Assembly (NCBI GenBank): GCA_963771985.1
Contig: CAVYVO010000004.1
Coordinates: 806,001-870,000, forward strand
Direction: 5' to 3'
DNA from: Trebonia sp963771985
Lineage (GTDB): Bacteria > Actinomycetota > Actinomycetes > Streptosporangiales > Streptosporangiaceae
Length of the DNA: 64,000 nt
This document shows, piece after piece, positions 34,984 to 43,705 of this stretch (positions are counted from its first letter, which is position 1; every line of letters starts with the position of its first letter). The notes beneath the pieces were generated by a model, which did no database searches, was not told where the DNA came from, and saw nothing but the letters and a program-made list of their open reading frames with translations. The position numbers were made by a program, and so were the translations under genes.

Positions 34984-35451
34984 TCAGGTGAGATCTTCGA
35001 GTTGCTGGACTACCTGTGGCAGGGGTGTGGTGGCGTCGATCTCCATGGTCGCGGTCGCGCGCAGCAGTGGTTCCACCTCGGCGAGGTGCCGCAGGATCAG
35101 GGCTCGTTCGCCGGGCTGCTTCCCGTACGGGTTGCTGGCCCGTACCGCGATCCTGGCCAGGAGGACGTCGGCGGGCGCGCTGAGCAGGGCGATATGGTCG
35201 AACAGGGGGTAGAACGTCCCCTGGTTGGTCTTGCAGCCGGCGACGAACAGGTGGCCGTGCTGGTGGCTGGCCAGCAAGGCCGTGATGGCGTCCTCGCGCC
35301 AGATCCAGTCCGGTGAGCCGTCCGGCAGGGTGACCCAGTGGCTCCACTGGTCGGTGTCGGTGTCCACAACGCGGTGGCCTCGCTCGCCGAGCATCTGGAG
35401 GACGGCGGACTTGCCGGTGCCAGACATTCCGGTGACCAGGACCTTCGGCAT
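34984..35451 (-). CDS. P-loop NTPase, shikimate/adenylate-kinase-like
   Basis: This protein of 155 residues opens with a Walker A loop in KVLVTGMSGTGKSAVLQMLG, followed by a strand ending VVDTDTDQW in the position of the acceptor-binding region of small-molecule kinases. A lid-like stretch (VRASNPYGKQPGERALILRH) contains conserved Arg residues. It resembles stand-alone AAA/kinase proteins of unknown substrate. It lies 36 bp downstream of the cysteine desulfurase on the same strand. No specific reaction can be named. Confidence 0.7.
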   Translation of the reverse strand: MPKVLVTGMSGTGKSAVLQMLGERGHRVVDTDTDQWSHWVTLPDGSPDWIWREDAITALLASHQHGHLFVAGCKTNQGTFYPLFDHIALLSAPADVLLARIAVRASNPYGKQPGERALILRHLAEVEPLLRATATMEIDATTPLPQVVQQLEDLT

Positions 35452-35487
35452 GTTTTGAGATTACGGGGGGACCGCTCGGGCTCGGTG

Positions 35488-36673
35488 TTAGCGGGCGGCG
35501 GCGCGGCGGGCGCGGGCTACGGCTTCGCCGATACAAGCGCCCAGGGCGTCGACGTCGGCCTGCGTGGTGGTGTGGCCGAGGGAGAAGCGCAGCGACCCGC
35601 GCGCGCGGTCCTCGTCGGCGCCCATGGCGAGCAGCACGTGGCTCGGCTCGGCCACGCCCGCGGTGCAGGCCGAGCCCGTCGAGCACGCGATGCCGCGCGC
35701 GTCGAGCAGCAGCAGCAGCGCGTCGCCCTCGCAGCCGGGGAACGAGAAGTGCGCGTTGCCCGGCAGCCGGTCCGGGCCCGGCGGCGGGCCGTTCAGGATC
35801 GCGTCGGGGACGGCGGCGAGCACCTGTCGGATGAGGTCGTCCCGGAGCTCGGCCAGCCGGGCCCCTTCCGTAGCGCGCCGGCGCGCGGAGATCTCGGCCG
35901 CGACGGCGAACGCCCTGATCGCCGGTGCGTCCAGCGTGCCGGACCTGATGTCGCGCTCCTGGCCGCCGCCGTGCAGCACCGGCACGAGGGTCACGCCCCG
36001 GCCCAGGATCAGCGCGCCCGCGCCGACCGGGCCGCCGAGCTTGTGGCCGGTCACGGTCAGCGCGTCCGCCCCGCACGAGCCGAAGTTCACCTCCAGCTGC
36101 GCGGCCGCCTGCACCGCGTCCGTGTGGAACGGCACCCCGAACTCGTGCGCGACCTCGGCCAGCAAACCGATCGGCTGCACGGTGCCGACCTCGTTGTTGG
36201 CCCACATCACGCTGACCATCGCCGCGCTGCCAGGGTCGCATTCGAGAGCGGACCGCAGCACCTCCGGCGTGACCGCGCCGGCCCCGTCGAACGCGGAGCC
36301 AGTCCGCGCATGCCCCCTCGGTGCCGGCGAGCCACCGCACGGAGTCGAGCACCGCGTGGTGCTCGACCGCCGTGGTCAGCAGCCGCGTGCGCCGCTCGTC
36401 CGCGGTGCGCCGCGCCCAGAACAGGCCCTTGACCGCGAGGTTGTCCGCCTCGGTGCCGCCGCTGGTGAAGATCACCTCGCTGGCCCGGGCGCCGAACACC
36501 TCGGCGATCCGCTCCCGGGACTCCTCAACCACGCGACGGGCACGGCGCCCGGCGTTGTGCAGCGACGAGGGGTTGCCCAGCCGCGCGAGCTCCTCGGTCA
36601 TCGCGTCGATCGCCTCAGGCAGCATCGGCGTTGTCGCGGCATGGTCGAGGTATACGACCGGACTTGTGTTCAT
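35488..36673 (-). pseudogene. Cysteine desulfurase (IscS/NifS), one frameshift
   Basis: The first frame from ATG 36673 encodes VVYLDHAATTPMLPEAIDAM, GNPSSLHNAGRRARRVVEES, FTSGGTEADNLAVKG and TTAVEHHAVLDS. Near 36290 the frame must advance one base to give FDGAGAVTPEVLRSALECDP, then VSVMWANNEVGTVQPIG, DALTVTGHKLGGPVGAGALI with the PLP Lys, and ACSTGSACTAGVAEPSHVLL with the sulfur-carrying Cys. Restored length is about 395 residues. It supplies persulfide sulfur for MnmA and Fe-S clusters. All catalytic residues are intact, so a sequencing error or very recent mutation is likely. Confidence 0.88.
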
Positions 36674-36691
36674 GGCTGCTTCAGCTTAATC

Positions 36692-36764
36692 GGGGCCAGG
36701 GGGGAATGGGGGGACGGGCAGTCCCCCCATGCGGGGGGTCACCGGGGGGTCGCCCCCCGGGGAG
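36692..36764 (+). repeat. R1 G-tract palindromic repeat, full copy B
   Basis: This block of about 73 bp reads GGGCCAGGGGGGAATGGGGG, then ACGGGCAGTCCCCCC, and ends CCGGGGGGTCGCCCCCCGGG. It is near-identical to copies A and C and fills the gap between the etfA stop and the desulfurase start on the minus strand. Confidence 0.9.
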
Positions 36765-36773
36765 AAGCAGAGC

Positions 36774-37736
36774 CTACTTGCGCTTGCCGATCTCCTCGAG
36801 GAGCTGGGGGACGATGGTGAACAGGTCGCCGACGACGCCGTAGTCGGCGATCTCGAAGATCGGGGCCTCGGCGTCCTTGTTGACCGCGACGATCGTCTTG
36901 GAGGTCTGCATCCCGGCCCGGTGCTGGATCGCCCCGGAGATCCCGACCGCGACGTACAGCTGGGGAGAGACGGTCTTGCCGGTCTGGCCGACCTGGAAGG
37001 AATGCGGGTACCAGCCCGCGTCGGTCACCGCCCGGGACGCGCCGACCGCCGCGCCGAGCGCGTCCGCGAGGTCCTCGATGATCTTGAACCCGTCCGCGGA
37101 CCCGGTGCCGCGGCCGCCGGAGACCACGATCTGCGCCTCGGTCAGCTCCGGCCGCTCACCCTTCTCCGCGCTCACATGCTCGGTCACCTTCGCGGTCTTC
37201 GCCGCCGCCGAGGCGGCGAAGTCCACCGGGACCAGCTCCGCCGCCCCTGCCGCGGGCTGCGGGGTGATCGCGTTCGGCCGCACGGCCAGGATCGTGGTGC
37301 CCTTGACCGCCTTGGCGTGCGCCGTGATCGACCCGCCGAAGTTGGCGTGCTCGGCCACCGCGGCGCCGTCCGGGCCCGCGGTCACGTCGATCACGTCGGC
37401 GAGCACCCCGGAGTTGGTCTTGACCGCCAGCCGGGCGGCGATCTCCCTGCCCTCGGCGGTTCCGGCCACCAGGACCGCCGCCGGGGACTTGTCCGCCACC
37501 AGCGACGCGAGCAGTTCGGCCTTCGGGGCCACCACGTACTCGTCGAACTCACCCGAGTCAGCCACGTAGACGCGGGCCGCGCCGAACTCGGCAAGCCGCG
37601 GCTGCGCCGCCTCGGCGCCCGGGCCGGTCCATACCACCGACGGCTCGCCCAGCCGGGCGGCCGCGGTGAGCAGCTCGAAAGTGACCTTCTTGACGTCCCC
37701 GCCAGCGTGCTCCGCGAAAACCAGTACCTCAGCCAT
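36774..37736 (-). CDS. etfA: Electron transfer flavoprotein alpha subunit
   Basis: This protein of 320 residues has the FixB layout: an N-terminal domain (EVLVFAEHAGGDVKKVTFEL) and a C-terminal FAD-binding domain with VVSGGRGTGSADGFKIIEDL, GASRAVTDAGWYPHSFQVGQ, GKTVSPQLYVAVGISGAIQH and TIVAVNKDAEAPIFEIADYG. It accepts electrons from acyl-CoA dehydrogenases together with EtfB and passes them to the quinone pool. It lies 13 bp downstream of etfB. Confidence 0.96.
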   Translation of the reverse strand: MAEVLVFAEHAGGDVKKVTFELLTAAARLGEPSVVWTGPGAEAAQPRLAEFGAARVYVADSGEFDEYVVAPKAELLASLVADKSPAAVLVAGTAEGREIAARLAVKTNSGVLADVIDVTAGPDGAAVAEHANFGGSITAHAKAVKGTTILAVRPNAITPQPAAGAAELVPVDFAASAAAKTAKVTEHVSAEKGERPELTEAQIVVSGGRGTGSADGFKIIEDLADALGAAVGASRAVTDAGWYPHSFQVGQTGKTVSPQLYVAVGISGAIQHRAGMQTSKTIVAVNKDAEAPIFEIADYGVVGDLFTIVPQLLEEIGKRK

Positions 37737-37749
37737 GGATCCTGTCCCC

Positions 37750-38532
37750 TCAGATGAATTTCCGCTCGGCGAGGAACGCGGCCACCTTGACGCCGCCGTC
37801 CCCCTCGTCCGTCACGACCACCCCGGCCTGCCGTGGCGGCCGCGCCGCGAAATCGGCCACCGCCGTCGCCGCGTTGCCCAGCCCCACGAGCGCCGGGTCG
37901 ATGCCCGCGTCGGCCAGCGACAGGGTCTGCACCGGCTTCTTCTTCGCCGCCATGATCCCCTTGAACGACGGGTAGCGCGGCTCGTTGATCTTCTCCATCA
38001 CGCTGACTACCGCCGGCAGCTGCGCCGTCACCACCTGGTATCCCTCATCGGTCACCCGGCGGATCGTGATACCGGACCCCTCGATGTCCACCTTGCCGGC
38101 CAGCGTCAGCTGGGGCACGCCGAGCCGCTCGGCCAGCATCGCGGCCAGCAGCCCGGTGCGGGCGTCGGTCGACTCCGCCCCGCAGATCACCAGGTCGAAC
38201 CCGGCTGTCTCAAGCACCTTGGCGATCGCGTAGGAGGTCTCCAGCGCATCGGATCCGGCCAGGCCGTCGTCGACGAGGTGGATCGCCTTGTCCGCGCCCA
38301 TCGACAGCGCCTTGCGGATCGACTCCGACGCCTTCTCCGGGCCCATCGTCAGGATGGTGACCTCACCGCCGTGCGCCTCGGCGATCCGCAGGCCTTCCTC
38401 GATCGCGTACTCGTCCAGCTCGTTGATCAGTCCATCGGCCGCTTGGCGGTCAACCGTGCCATCTTCCCGGAGCTTCCGCTCCGACGCCGTATCCGGCACC
38501 TGCTTAACGCAGACCACGATGTTCATGGACAA
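37750..38532 (-). CDS. etfB: Electron transfer flavoprotein beta subunit
   Basis: This FixA-type subunit of 260 residues begins MNIVVCVKQVPDT after a Met-Ser and carries the AMP-binding region and the signature ALETSYAIAKVLETAGFDLV with CGAESTDARTGLL, and PRYPSFKGIMAAKKKPV. GGAGGG precedes ATG 38532. It forms the soluble electron-carrying heterodimer with EtfA in one operon. Confidence 0.96.
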   Translation of the reverse strand: MSMNIVVCVKQVPDTASERKLREDGTVDRQAADGLINELDEYAIEEGLRIAEAHGGEVTILTMGPEKASESIRKALSMGADKAIHLVDDGLAGSDALETSYAIAKVLETAGFDLVICGAESTDARTGLLAAMLAERLGVPQLTLAGKVDIEGSGITIRRVTDEGYQVVTAQLPAVVSVMEKINEPRYPSFKGIMAAKKKPVQTLSLADAGIDPALVGLGNAATAVADFAARPPRQAGVVVTDEGDGGVKVAAFLAERKFI

Positions 38533-38542
38533 CGCTGCCCTC

Positions 38543-38572
38543 CTGCGTGATGGAAACTCTCCTCACGCGCAG
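38543..38572. terminator. Hairpin in folD/etfB gap
   Basis: CTGCGTGA pairs with TCACGCGCAG (one bulged G) across a 12-nt loop between the folD stop and the etfB ribosome site. It could attenuate readthrough from the purN-purH-folD unit into etfBA. Confidence 0.4.
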
Positions 38573-38578
38573 TTTATG

Positions 38579-39439
38579 TTACTCGTCAGTAGCAAGACGG
38601 CTCTCGGCCGCCTCTACTACGTTAGCGAGCAGCATCGCGCGCGTCATCGGACCTACCCCGCCAGGCATCGGGGCAAGCCAGGCCGCCACCTCCGCCACCT
38701 CTGGCGCGACATCACCCACCAGGCCCGCCTCGGTCCGGGTGATGCCCACGTCGAGCACGGCCGCGCCCGGGCGGACCATATCGGCGGTCAGCAGTCCCGG
38801 CCGACCAGCCGCGACTACGACGATATCCGCCGCCCGCGTGTGCCCGCCAAGGTCTTTGGTCCCGGTATGACAGAGCGTCACGGTCGCGTTCTCCGATCGC
38901 CGGGTCAGCAGCAGCCCCAGCGCGCGGCCCACGGTGATGCCGCGGCCGATCACGGTGACCTCGGCGCCCGCGATCTCCACACCGTACTGGCGCAGCAGCG
39001 TGACGATGCCGCGCGGCGTGCACGGCAGCGGGCCGTCGTCGCCCAGGACCAGCTTGCCCAGGTTGACCGGGTGCAGCCCGTCGGCGTCCTTGGCCGGGTC
39101 CATCAAGTGCAGCACCCGCTTGTCGTCAAGCCCGGGCGGCAGCGGCAGCTGGACGATGTAACCGGTGCAGGCCGGGTCCTCGTTGAGTTCGAGCACCGCC
39201 GCTTCTACCTGCGCTTGCGACGCGTCGGCCGGCAGGTCCCGGCGGATAGACGCGATCCCGACCTGCGCGCAATCCCGGTGCTTGCCCGCCACGTACGCGT
39301 GCGAACCCGGGTCGTCCCCGACGAGGATCGTGCCGAGCCCAGGCACGACACCGCGGGCGGCCAGCGCGGCCACACGCTCCTTCAGGTCCGCCCGGACCAG
39401 CGCGGCGGTCGCCTTTCCGTCCAGGATGGAAGCAGTCAT
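38579..39439 (-). CDS. folD: Methylenetetrahydrofolate dehydrogenase/cyclohydrolase
   Basis: This bifunctional enzyme of 286 residues interconverts 5,10-methylene-THF and 10-formyl-THF, the C1 donor for PurN and PurH. The catalytic Lys lies in SHAYVAGKHRDCAQVGI, followed by GYIVQLPLPPGLDD, the Rossmann-type VIGRGITVGRALGLLLTRRS and the C-terminal APMPGGVGPMTRAMLLANVV. It follows purH by 9 bp on the same strand, so formyl-donor supply and use are co-transcribed. Confidence 0.96.
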   Translation of the reverse strand: MTASILDGKATAALVRADLKERVAALAARGVVPGLGTILVGDDPGSHAYVAGKHRDCAQVGIASIRRDLPADASQAQVEAAVLELNEDPACTGYIVQLPLPPGLDDKRVLHLMDPAKDADGLHPVNLGKLVLGDDGPLPCTPRGIVTLLRQYGVEIAGAEVTVIGRGITVGRALGLLLTRRSENATVTLCHTGTKDLGGHTRAADIVVVAAGRPGLLTADMVRPGAAVLDVGITRTEAGLVGDVAPEVAEVAAWLAPMPGGVGPMTRAMLLANVVEAAESRLATDE

Positions 39440-39448
39440 AAGGGCCCC

Positions 39449-41086
39449 CTAGTGGTAGAAGTGCCGGACCCCGGTGAAGTACAGCGTCACGCCCGCCGCC
39501 TGCGCGGCGGCGACCACACTGTCGTCCCGGATGGAGCCGCCCGGCTCGGCCACCGCGCGGACACCAGCTTCCGCGAGTATCTCGAAGCCGTCAGGAAACG
39601 GGAAGTAGGCGTCACTGGCGGCCACAGATCCGGCCGCCCGATTTCCGGCTCTGGCCACAGCCAGCCGCGCCGAATCGACCCGGTTCACCTGTCCCATGCC
39701 CACGCCGACCGAGGCACCGCCGGACGCGAGCAGGATCGCGTTGGACTTCACCGAGCGGCACGCCCGCCAGGCGAACGCCAGGTCGGCCAGCGCCGCGGCG
39801 CCGGCCGGGGCGCCTGCCTTGAGTTCCCACCGCTCCGGGTCGTCGCCGGGAGCATCGATCAAATCGACAGATTGCAGCAGCATCCCGCCGCTCACCTGCC
39901 GCCATTCCTTTTGTCCCGAACGGAAGGTGGGTGCTCCGCAGCGCAGCAGCCGGACGTTCTTCCACTTCCCGGTGATGACCTCGAGCGCCTCGGCGTCGTA
40001 GTCCGGAGCGACGACCACGTCGGCGGAGCTCTCGGTCATCCGCACGGCCATCGCGCCGGTCACGGTGCCGTTGGCCGCGACCACCCCGCCGTACGCGGAG
40101 AGCGGGTCGCACGCGAGCGCCTTAGCGTACGCGTCGGCGATGTCGGCGCCGATCGCGATCCCGCACGGGTTCGAGTGCTTGATGATCGCGACGCACGGCT
40201 CGCCGAAGTCATAGGCCGCGCGCCGCGCGGCGTCGGCATCGACGTAGTTGTTGTACGACATCTGCTTGCCATGGAGAACCTCGGCGCTAGCTATTCCGGG
40301 GGGACGACCCCCCGTACCCCCCGGCTGCGCTCCGCGCGACATTGTGCCGGTGGAGACTGCCGCTTCCGTTACGGATACTGATTTGTAGAGCGCTGCCTGC
40401 TGGTGTGGGTTTTCGCCGTAGCGGAGCACGTCGGCGCGGGTCCACACCGCGGCGGTGACATCCGGCCAGCCGGTCCGCTCGGCGGTCTCGTCCGGTGCGT
40501 AACTGGCGGCGAACCAGGACGCCACCGCGGCGTCGTAGGCGGCGGTGTGCGCGTACGCCGCGGCCGCGAGGCGGCGGCGCTCCGCTTCCGTGAAGCCGCC
40601 CTCGGCCAGCGCCTTGAGGGTCTCCGGGTACTGGCCGGGGCTGGTCACGACCGCCACGCTGCCGTGGTTCTTCGCGGCGGCCCGGACCATCGCGGGGCCG
40701 CCGATGTCGATCTGCTCGATCGTCTCCCCCGGGCTCGCGCCCGACGCGACCGTCTGCTCGAACGGGTACAGGTTGGACACCAGCAGCTGGAACGGGGCGA
40801 TGCCCAGGTCCCGCAACTGCGCCTCGTGCGCGGGGTTGCCCATGTCGGCGAGCAGGCCCGCGTGCACCTTCGGGTGCAGCGTCTTGACCCTTCCGTCCAG
40901 GCACTCGGGGAAGCCGGTGAGGTCCTCCACCTTCGTGACCGGAACGCCGGCGGCTTCGATGGCCTTGGCGGTGCTGCCGGTGGAGACGATCTCCGCGCCC
41001 GCGCCGTGCAGGCCGCGTGCCAGGTCCGCGAGGCCGGTCTTGTCGTAGACGCTGATAAGCGCCCGCCTGATCGCAATCCGAGTCAA
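39449..41086 (-). CDS. purH: Bifunctional AICAR transformylase/IMP cyclohydrolase
   Basis: This enzyme of 545 residues does the last two steps of purine synthesis. The N-terminal IMP cyclohydrolase/MGS-type domain (RRALISVYDKTGLADLARGL, ISTGSTAKAIEAAG-type, HPKVHAGLLADMGN) is followed by the transformylase domain (GKQMSYNNYVDADAARRAAY, IIKHSNPCGIAIGADI with catalytic Lys-His) and a C-terminal FTGVRHFYH. It overlaps purN by 4 bp. Two regions look like in-frame repeat insertions: about residues 237-267 (R2-like plus R1 half, translating MSRGAQPGGTGGRPPG) and about 383-391 (R2, translating APTFRSGQKE). Both fall between conserved blocks. Confidence 0.95.
   Translation of the reverse strand: MTRIAIRRALISVYDKTGLADLARGLHGAGAEIVSTGSTAKAIEAAGVPVTKVEDLTGFPECLDGRVKTLHPKVHAGLLADMGNPAHEAQLRDLGIAPFQLLVSNLYPFEQTVASGASPGETIEQIDIGGPAMVRAAAKNHGSVAVVTSPGQYPETLKALAEGGFTEAERRRLAAAAYAHTAAYDAAVASWFAASYAPDETAERTGWPDVTAAVWTRADVLRYGENPHQQAALYKSVSVTEAAVSTGTMSRGAQPGGTGGRPPGIASAEVLHGKQMSYNNYVDADAARRAAYDFGEPCVAIIKHSNPCGIAIGADIADAYAKALACDPLSAYGGVVAANGTVTGAMAVRMTESSADVVVAPDYDAEALEVITGKWKNVRLLRCGAPTFRSGQKEWRQVSGGMLLQSVDLIDAPGDDPERWELKAGAPAGAAALADLAFAWRACRSVKSNAILLASGGASVGVGMGQVNRVDSARLAVARAGNRAAGSVAASDAYFPFPDGFEILAEAGVRAVAEPGGSIRDDSVVAAAQAAGVTLYFTGVRHFYH
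39913..39938 (+). repeat. R2 repeat motif inside purH (site 1)
   Basis: The plus strand reads GTCCCGAACGGAAGGTGGGT followed by GCTCCG. It shares TCCCGAACGGAAGGTGG with the uvrD copy and is in frame in the transformylase domain. Confidence 0.7.
40286..40376 (-). repeat. R1 partial copy F with R2-like motif inside purH (site 2)
   Basis: On the minus strand an R2-like TATCCGTAACGGAAGCGG (40360-40378) is followed about 35 bp later by an R1 tail (CGGGGGGTACGGGGGGTCGT, then CCCCCCGGAATAGCTA). The end matches copy A (CCCCCCGGGGGCAATAGAGC). The block is in frame in purH. Confidence 0.7.
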
Positions 41087-41700
41087 CTGCCGATCCTTAC
41101 CTTCCTGCCCGTGTGGCCGCCGACCGACCAGCCCTCGCGAGCCATCCTGCCCACCGTGCCGACGAGCAACGCGCGTTCGGCGACCTTGATCCGCTCATGC
41201 AGCGTCGGCTCGTCGTCATCGTCGTGTACGGGCACGCACGCCTGTGCGACCACGGGACCCGCGTCCACGCCCTCGTCCACGATGAACACCGTGCAGCCGG
41301 TGACCTTGACGCCGTACTCGAGGGCATCCCGCACCCCGTGCATACCCGGGAACGACGGTAGCAAGGCAGGGTGCGTGTTCAGGCAGCGGCCCGCGAAGCG
41401 GCCGAGGAACGACCTGCCGACGAGCTTCATGAACCCCGCGCAGACGATGAGGTCCGGCTCGTACTGCTGGCAGCTGGCCGCGAGCGCCTGGTCCCATTCC
41501 TCCCGGGAGCCGAAGTCCTTGACCTTGAGGGTGAAAGCCGGGATGCTCGCCTTAGCCGCGCGGTTGAGCGCGCCGATGTTGTCGCGGTCAGCGCCGACCG
41601 CGACAACAGTCGCGCCGTAGGCCGGATCCGCGCAGGCGTCGATCAGCGCCTGCAGGTTCGTCCCCGCGCCCGAAACGAGCACGACCAGCCTGGCGTTCAT
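41083..41700 (-). CDS. purN: Phosphoribosylglycinamide formyltransferase
   Basis: This enzyme of 205 residues formylates GAR using 10-formyl-THF. It begins RLVVLVSGAGTNLQALIDAC and carries CAGFMKLVGRSFLGRFAGRC, the catalytic Asn-x-His in LNTHPALLPSFPGMHGVRDA, and the catalytic Asp region VFIVDEGVDAGPVVAQACVP. It is the first gene of purN-purH-folD. Confidence 0.96.
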   Translation of the reverse strand: MNARLVVLVSGAGTNLQALIDACADPAYGATVVAVGADRDNIGALNRAAKASIPAFTLKVKDFGSREEWDQALAASCQQYEPDLIVCAGFMKLVGRSFLGRFAGRCLNTHPALLPSFPGMHGVRDALEYGVKVTGCTVFIVDEGVDAGPVVAQACVPVHDDDDEPTLHERIKVAERALLVGTVGRMAREGWSVGGHTGRKVRIGS

Positions 41701-41736
41701 GGCAGCAACCCTAACGGGTACGGCAAAATAGACTCG

Positions 41737-42216
41737 ATGGCCAAACTCACAGACCGGCAGCAGACCCCGCCCCCGCCGGTACGATCACCGTCCGGGTTCC
41801 GTCCAGCGCGCCCGCCCGCGGACCCGGCGCTGCAGCAGCGCGTCTGGGCGGCGCTCATGCTCGCCGTTATCAGCTTGATCGCCATGATGATGATCGGGAA
41901 CGTCCGGCGCGGCGTGATCGTGGTCGCGGTCGCCCTGGTCATCGCCGCGATCGCGCTGTGGCTTTCCATCTCGGCCATGTCCCGCGCGCGCCGCGGCGGC
42001 ACCGGGCGCCCTCGCGGTGCGGTATTCGCCACGGTCCTGGGCGTGGTCGGGTTCGCGTTCAGCGCGTTCGTGCTGGCCGGCTTCGCGATGTTCTGGCCGC
42101 AGCTGACGCAGTACTCCAACTGCCTGTCGGGCGCCAACACGGTGTCGGCGCAGCAGGCCTGCCAGCAGCAACTGAACAAGTCGGTAGGCAACGAGGTCAG
42201 CGTCCTCGGCGGCTAG
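41737..42216 (+). CDS. Small membrane protein of unknown function (DUF4190-like layout)
   Basis: This protein of 159 residues has a Pro-rich cytoplasmic N-terminus (TPPPPVRSPSGFRPARPPAD) and then three hydrophobic helices (VWAALMLAVISLIAMMMIGN, VALVIAAIALWLSISA, FATVLGVVGFAFSAFVLAGF). A Cys-containing external tail (NCLSGANTVSAQQACQQQLN) could form a disulfide. It is divergent from purN by 36 bp. No specific function is recognised; R3 repeat copy 1 begins about 20 bp after the stop. Confidence 0.7.
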   Translation: MAKLTDRQQTPPPPVRSPSGFRPARPPADPALQQRVWAALMLAVISLIAMMMIGNVRRGVIVVAVALVIAAIALWLSISAMSRARRGGTGRPRGAVFATVLGVVGFAFSAFVLAGFAMFWPQLTQYSNCLSGANTVSAQQACQQQLNKSVGNEVSVLGG

Positions 42217-42236
42217 CAGCCGCAGACCATTTGTGC

Positions 42237-42283
42237 CGATCGCGCAATCGACCCGCTCTATTGTGGTCGATTGCGCAATCGGC
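42237..42283. repeat. R3 double-palindrome repeat, copy 1
   Basis: CGATCGCGCAATCG (42237-42250), CACCCGCTCTATTGTGG-like spacer, then the perfect palindrome CGATTGCGCAATCG (42268-42281). The same arrangement with the same ACCCGCTCTA spacer start recurs at 49851-49898. It lies between convergent genes. Confidence 0.8.
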
Positions 42284-42295
42284 CTGCTCCGTGTT

Positions 42296-43690
42296 TCAGT
42301 CGTCGTCGCGGTCGGCTGCCCAGGGGTCGTAGAAGATGCGGTGGCCGCCCGCGTCGTCTGTTTCGTCGACGACCAGGGTGGGCATCGGGCCGCTGGTGCG
42401 GGACTGGCGTGTTTGGCGGGGCTGGTCGGACTGGCCGGGAGCCGGCGCTGCCGCGAGCGGCGGGGAACCGTCTGCTCCTGGGTCCAGGTGCGCCGCAAGA
42501 GTCGCTTCTCGTGCCAACACCGCGTTCTCGGCGGCGAGGCGGCGGATGTGGCGGCGGAGCAGGAGCCAGTTCGCGGCCCCGGCCACCAGGGCGGCGGTCA
42601 CCCCCACCTCCAGGACGGCGACCAGGCCGACCTCCGCGCCGACCGGCCCGACCGAGGCGAGGCGGCCCGCGCCGAGGGGACCGCCGGAGAACTTCGCGCC
42701 GAACCCGATGATCACAGCGGCCAGCGACCCCGTGAGCAGCCCCCACAGCGGGGCCGCCTCGAGGAACGGCGTCGGCGCGATCCGGACGGTCATCAGCCCG
42801 GCGAGCGCTCCGGCCAGGTACGGTATGGCCAGCACGAAGAAACCCAGCCACGGCGGGAACGCCGCCCGCGCACCGACCGGCAGGGCGGCGAGCATGGGGA
42901 ACGCGGGAATGGCACCGAGCGCCGAACCGGAAGGGGAGACCGCGGTGCCGATCCCGAAGGAAAAACCCGGGCCCAGCATGTAGGCGATCGCCCAGATGAC
43001 GGAGTTCGGCAGGTAGCTAAGCCCGGCGAGGAGCAGCAGCACACCTCCGCCGGTTCCCGGGGAGAGGGCGGCCACCGCCTGCTTATAGGCGTTCATGTGC
43101 ACCGCCAGCGATGCCCCGGCCAGCACCGCGCCACAGGCGACCAGGACCGCGAGCGCCGCTACCGTGCCCATGATCACCGAACGCGGCCGCGGAGGGATCA
43201 GGGCAGCCAGTCGCCGCCACGGCGCGAGGCCCCGCGCGGCGCCGAGCCCGCCGGCGACCAAAGCAAGCAAGAAGCCCGCGGCGACCGCCTGCCACAGCGA
43301 CGGCGCGGCGACGGGGCTCCGACTCGCTACGGCGACGGCGCCGGTGAACAGCGCGTAGGGAAAAGCGATCGCCAGCGCCGCGTGGCCCACGTCCCGCAGC
43401 CGGGTCACGTGACCCGCGTGCGTCATCCACCGTCCGCCGCGCTCGATCAGCGCGCCGGGCAGCAGGACCAGGCCAAGCGGGAGCAGCCCGATCCGGCCGA
43501 CCCCGCGCACGGTCACCTCGACATGGTGCGCGACCAGCCACAGCAGGCCGGCGGAGCGCAGCACACCGGGCAGGCCGCCGCCGAGTCCCACGTGCGGCGC
43601 CGTGATCCACCCGATGGCGGTCAGCGTGACGAGAACCGCGAGGCCGCCGCCGGCCGCCGCCAGCGCAGCGGCCCCGCCCGCCATGAGCAT
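42296..43690 (-). CDS. DUF6350 multi-pass membrane protein
   Basis: This protein of about 464 residues has roughly ten hydrophobic helices (LAAAGGGLAVLVTLTAIGWI, GLLWLVAHHVEVTVRGVGRI, FLLALVAGGLGAARGLAPWR, LSYLPNSVIWAIAYMLGPGF) and a hydrophilic C-terminus ending HRIFYDPWAADRDDD. It matches the DUF6350 (PerM-like) proteins that lie between purN and sucC in actinobacteria, a family without a settled function. ATG 43690 is preferred; the open frame continues to 43828, but that part only translates R1 copy C. Confidence 0.8.
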   Translation of the reverse strand: MLMAGGAAALAAAGGGLAVLVTLTAIGWITAPHVGLGGGLPGVLRSAGLLWLVAHHVEVTVRGVGRIGLLPLGLVLLPGALIERGGRWMTHAGHVTRLRDVGHAALAIAFPYALFTGAVAVASRSPVAAPSLWQAVAAGFLLALVAGGLGAARGLAPWRRLAALIPPRPRSVIMGTVAALAVLVACGAVLAGASLAVHMNAYKQAVAALSPGTGGGVLLLLAGLSYLPNSVIWAIAYMLGPGFSFGIGTAVSPSGSALGAIPAFPMLAALPVGARAAFPPWLGFFVLAIPYLAGALAGLMTVRIAPTPFLEAAPLWGLLTGSLAAVIIGFGAKFSGGPLGAGRLASVGPVGAEVGLVAVLEVGVTAALVAGAANWLLLRRHIRRLAAENAVLAREATLAAHLDPGADGSPPLAAAPAPGQSDQPRQTRQSRTSGPMPTLVVDETDDAGGHRIFYDPWAADRDDD

Positions 43691-43705
43691 CGGCCGACTA
43701 GGCCA

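Noticed and set aside
42237..42283. R3 palindromes as attachment sites of an integrated element
   Set aside because: No integrase or tRNA gene lies near either copy, and the DNA between copies is ordinary housekeeping sequence.
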